From Cellulomonas aerilata (GTDB lineage Bacteria; Actinomycetota; Actinomycetes; Actinomycetales; Cellulomonadaceae): a stretch of DNA of 64,000 nucleotides. Location of the stretch: contig NZ_BJYY01000019.1 of the NCBI RefSeq assembly GCF_007991755.1, positions 62,001 through 126,000 of the forward strand, written 5' to 3'. The position numbers and the translations under genes are program-made. Below are positions 63,826 to 64,000 of this stretch, in pieces. Position 1 is the stretch's first letter. Each line of letters begins with the position of its first letter. The notes beneath the pieces are model-generated. The model was given only the letters and a program-made list of their open reading frames with translations, did no database searches and had not been told where the DNA came from.

Positions 63826-64000
63826 ATGTCTGCGGCCGAGCGGCACCATGCGCGCGTGACCGGCGTCCCGTCGGGGCGGCCCATGGTGTTCGCGCACGGG
63901 TTCGGCTGCGACCAGGCGATGTGGCGGTTCGTGGCGCCCGACTTCGAGGTGGACCACCGCGTGGTGGTCTTCGACCACCTGGGTGCCGGGTCGTCGGACC
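63826..64000 (+). CDS. RsbQ-like alpha/beta hydrolase (partial, C-terminus outside window)
   Basis: The first 58 residues read MSAAERHHARVTGVPSGRPMVFAHGFGCDQAMWRFVAPDFE, then HRVVVFDHLGAGSSD. The HGFGCDQ-W-VAP and FDHLGAGSSD pattern fits the RsbQ group of alpha/beta hydrolases, which in Bacillus relay energy stress through RsbP to sigma-B. The nucleophile Ser, Asp and His lie beyond the window. A partner phosphatase may follow, but it cannot be seen here. Confidence 0.8.
   Translation, partial: MSAAERHHARVTGVPSGRPMVFAHGFGCDQAMWRFVAPDFEVDHRVVVFDHLGAGSSD

Overview
The window is very GC-rich DNA with strong third-position GC bias. It comes from an actinobacterium, most probably of the order Micrococcales and close to Cellulomonas. 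That placement is an inference from gene content and gene order: a mycothiol gene (mshC), a complete Pup-proteasome locus, an ImuA/ImuB/DnaE2 mutasome behind an actinobacterial LexA box, and many small actinobacteria-specific families (DUF5703, TIGR03085, HGxxPAAW, a tryptophan-associated membrane protein). Everything looks chromosomal. I see no insertion sequence, integrase, phage gene or CRISPR array.

Layout. 1-2.1 kb: the end of a membrane diguanylate cyclase and a coupled YbaK/PEBP pair, all on the minus strand. 2.3-8.7 kb: the SOS mutasome imuA-imuB-dnaE2, three overlapping genes behind a perfect LexA palindrome. 8.7-13.3 kb: an AI-2E-type permease, tRNA-Leu(GAG) with a strong terminator, a VOC protein, a small unknown protein, an MFS transporter and a zinc-ribbon protein. 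13.3-13.7 kb: a gene-free, hairpin-rich stretch that may encode a small RNA. 13.7-24.4 kb: ordinary metabolism (fructosamine kinase, alanine dehydrogenase, RibD-like reductase, M3 and M20 peptidases, aldo/keto reductase, UppP, MshC). 24.5-30.6 kb: a large LuxR-type ATPase regulator divergent from a SemiSWEET sugar transporter, then a PAC2 protein, a HAD hydrolase and a RecB-like nuclease. 30.7-39.8 kb: a site-2 protease, tRNA m1A58 methyltransferase and the Pup-proteasome genes arc-dop-pup-prcB-prcA-pafA. 39.9-54.9 kb: an FKBP lipoprotein, hisF, a heterodimeric ABC exporter, hisI-trpE and its membrane partner, small membrane proteins, trpC, trpB-trpA and lgt. 55-64 kb: glutamate synthase gltBD, pyruvate kinase, Dps, a small acidic protein and the start of an RsbQ-like hydrolase.

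How the genes work together. Pup is tagged onto proteins by PafA after Dop deamidates its C-terminal Gln. Tagged proteins are unfolded by Arc and degraded by PrcAB, and all of these parts are here. HisF, HisI and TrpE/C/B/A cover parts of histidine and tryptophan synthesis; trpD is not in the window. GltBD supplies glutamate, and glutamine is an amino donor for HisF/HisH and TrpE. The mutasome gives damage-induced translesion synthesis.

A recurring regulatory feature is a -10-like TANNNT hexamer placed 6-8 bases before the start codon of many genes, which suggests widespread leaderless transcription. GC-rich short tandem repeats are common between genes and inside a few of them (imuA, dnaE2, dop, the DUF4190 protein). 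I found no clearly novel system. The best leads are the RNA candidate at 13.34-13.67 kb, the enlarged Dop, the repeat insertion in DnaE2 and the leaderless-promoter pattern.
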